DNA of 5,953 nucleotides, from NCBI GenBank assembly GCA_003153875.1, contig PMBY01000531.1:819-6771 (forward strand). Reading direction: 5' to 3'. Below the pieces are notes generated by a model, which was not told where the DNA came from, did no database searches, and saw only the letters and a list, made by a program, of their open reading frames with translations. Below, one piece after another: positions 5,195-5,953 of this stretch (position 1 is its first letter; every line of letters starts with the position of its first letter). The DNA comes from Myxococcales bacterium. Its GTDB lineage: Bacteria > Myxococcota > Polyangia > Fen-1088. A program made the position numbers and the translations under genes.

Positions 5195-5210
5195 GCTTGC
5201 ATAGGCAAGC
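5195..5210. promoter_or_regulatory. Dyad in the efflux gene leader, possible operator
   Basis: GCTTGC (5195-5200) and GCAAGC (5205-5210) form a perfect dyad around ATAG, ending 24 nt before ATG 5235. A -35-like TTGAGA lies at 5187-5192, directly before it, but I find no matching -10 at 16-18 bp. Efflux operons are commonly controlled by TetR- or MarR-type repressors binding such dyads, so an operator is possible. The arms are short and chance is not excluded. Confidence 0.3.
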
Positions 5211-5234
5211 TTTGGGCGCTAGAGCTACCCGGCT

Positions 5235-5953
5235 ATGCAGTTCGGCAGTCCCTCGGAGACTCGTGCTTTCGTCTCGTGTCTTGCCGCCACCCTCGCGGTG
5301 TCCCTGACTGCGCTCGCCTGTTCCAAGGGCGAGGCTGGCCCCACAACCCGCGCCCGCCCGGCGCCCCAGGTCGTGGTGGCCAAGGTGGTGGCGCGCGATG
5401 TTCCGGTCGAGGTCCACGCCCCGGTCGACCTGCGCGCCCTGGAACAGGTCGACGTGGGCTCCAAGGTTCTCGGCTACATCGACGCTGTCCTGGTCGACCG
5501 CGGGGACCGGGTGCGCCGGGGTCAAGTCATCGCATTGGTGCGGCCCAGCGATCTGCCCGATCAGCTGGCGGCTGCCCGCAGCGTTTTTGGCCAGACCAAG
5601 GCGTCGGCGGTTCTGGCGCGCACCAACTACGACCGGGCCAACAAGTTGGCGCCCACCGGCGTGGTCAGCCAGCAGGAACTGCAATCCGCCACCGCGGCAA
5701 TGGCCTCGGCCGAGTCGGCCCAGGCGGCATCCCAGGCCCAGATTTCCGGCCTGGCCATCCGCTTGGGTGAGACGCGCATCACCTCTCCGATAGAGGGATC
5801 CATCGCCGCCCGCCGGCTCGACCCGGGCGCTCTGGTCGGACCGCCCGGGGGCGGCGCCATCGTCACCGTAGTCCGCACCGATCGCCTGCGCGTCTTCATC
5901 AGCCTCAACGAGTACGATGCGTCCGGGGTGGGACTGGGCAAGGACGCGCATGT
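5235..5953 (+). CDS. Efflux periplasmic adaptor (MFP/HlyD-AcrA type) lipoprotein, partial
   Basis: The frame stays open from ATG 5235 to the window end, giving 239 codons of an estimated 350-400 for the family. Such adaptors join an inner-membrane RND (or ABC) pump to an outer-membrane channel. Seen: signal peptide with lipobox-like TALAC (Cys29), less typical than LxGC. The first half of the lipoyl domain lies at about 73-105 (VGSKVLGYIDAVLVDRGDRV, then GQVIALV). A helical hairpin rich in Ala, Gln and Ser runs about 106-172, with YDRANKLAPTGVVSQQELQ near its tip. The second lipoyl half is at about 180-203 (TRITSPIEGSIAARRLDPGA), and the start of the beta-barrel domain is at about 207-239 (VTVVRTDRLRVFISLNE). 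An in-frame TAG at 5220-5222 makes ATG 5235 the first start. No strong Shine-Dalgarno is visible. The pump genes, if this is an operon, would lie beyond the window. Confidence 0.88.
   Translation, partial: MQFGSPSETRAFVSCLAATLAVSLTALACSKGEAGPTTRARPAPQVVVAKVVARDVPVEVHAPVDLRALEQVDVGSKVLGYIDAVLVDRGDRVRRGQVIALVRPSDLPDQLAAARSVFGQTKASAVLARTNYDRANKLAPTGVVSQQELQSATAAMASAESAQAASQAQISGLAIRLGETRITSPIEGSIAARRLDPGALVGPPGGGAIVTVVRTDRLRVFISLNEYDASGVGLGKDAH

Noticed and set aside
4843..5208. Minus-strand frame through the repeat region, Pro/Ser/Ala-rich
   Set aside because: It is a translation of the palindromic intergenic repeat (reading like PPSGTSGPAPSPTTPAR), with no domain and extending antisense into DUF4159.
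5072..5770. Plus-strand frame starting in the repeat and running across the efflux gene
   Set aside because: It overlaps the adaptor protein in another frame and is Gly/Arg/Pro-rich; the adaptor frame shows a lipobox-like site and lipoyl motifs.
1..5953. CRISPR array, tRNA/rRNA, toxin-antitoxin or defence module
   Set aside because: No regularly spaced direct repeats, cloverleaf or rRNA signature, or short gene pairs of that type are visible on either strand.

Overview
The window is GC-rich, densely packed bacterial DNA from a Gram-negative envelope-rich genome. The style fits the Myxococcota / former Deltaproteobacteria: an MJ0042-type zinc ribbon fused to TPRs, a Pal-like lipoprotein carrying Dickkopf-like cysteine-rich repeats, a short DUF4159 protein, and GC-rich palindromic intergenic repeats. 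That taxonomic placement is inference from protein style; there is no rRNA or tRNA here to confirm it.

Layout. (1) 19-981 (+): zinc-ribbon / one-TM / TPR protein. (2) 996-2575 (-): a two-gene operon, pal-like then ybgF/cpoB-like, overlapping by 10 nt and driven by a well-formed sigma70-type promoter at 2593-2621. (3) 2712-3323 (+): DedA-family membrane protein, divergent from pal. (4) 3320-4096 (-): exported putative outer-membrane beta-barrel protein whose stop codon overlaps the DedA stop. (5) 4115-4912 (+): DUF4159 protein with a Tat-like signal, divergent from the barrel gene with 18 bp between start codons. (6) 4913-5234: a 322-bp gene-free stretch holding a terminator-like hairpin, a perfect 23-bp inverted repeat around a 134-bp spacer, a strong G-quadruplex motif and two small dyads. 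(7) 5235 to the window end (+): the N-terminal 239 codons of a periplasmic adaptor (membrane fusion) lipoprotein of an efflux system, cut by the window edge.

Theme. At least five of the six genes are predicted to encode envelope proteins (outer-membrane tethering, inner-membrane DedA, putative barrel, efflux adaptor), and the sixth, DUF4159, is probably exported too. The genes alternate in direction and do not form one pathway, apart from the pal-ybgF pair. In the well-studied tol-pal loci tolB sits just upstream of pal; here the gene upstream is a divergent dedA, so this pair is detached from tolQRAB, at least locally.

I found no phage, transposase, CRISPR, toxin-antitoxin or defence gene. 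The items most worth a second look are the five perfectly spaced four-cysteine repeats in the Pal-like protein and the modular palindromic/G-rich repeat before the efflux gene. Nothing in the window amounts to a clearly new biological system.
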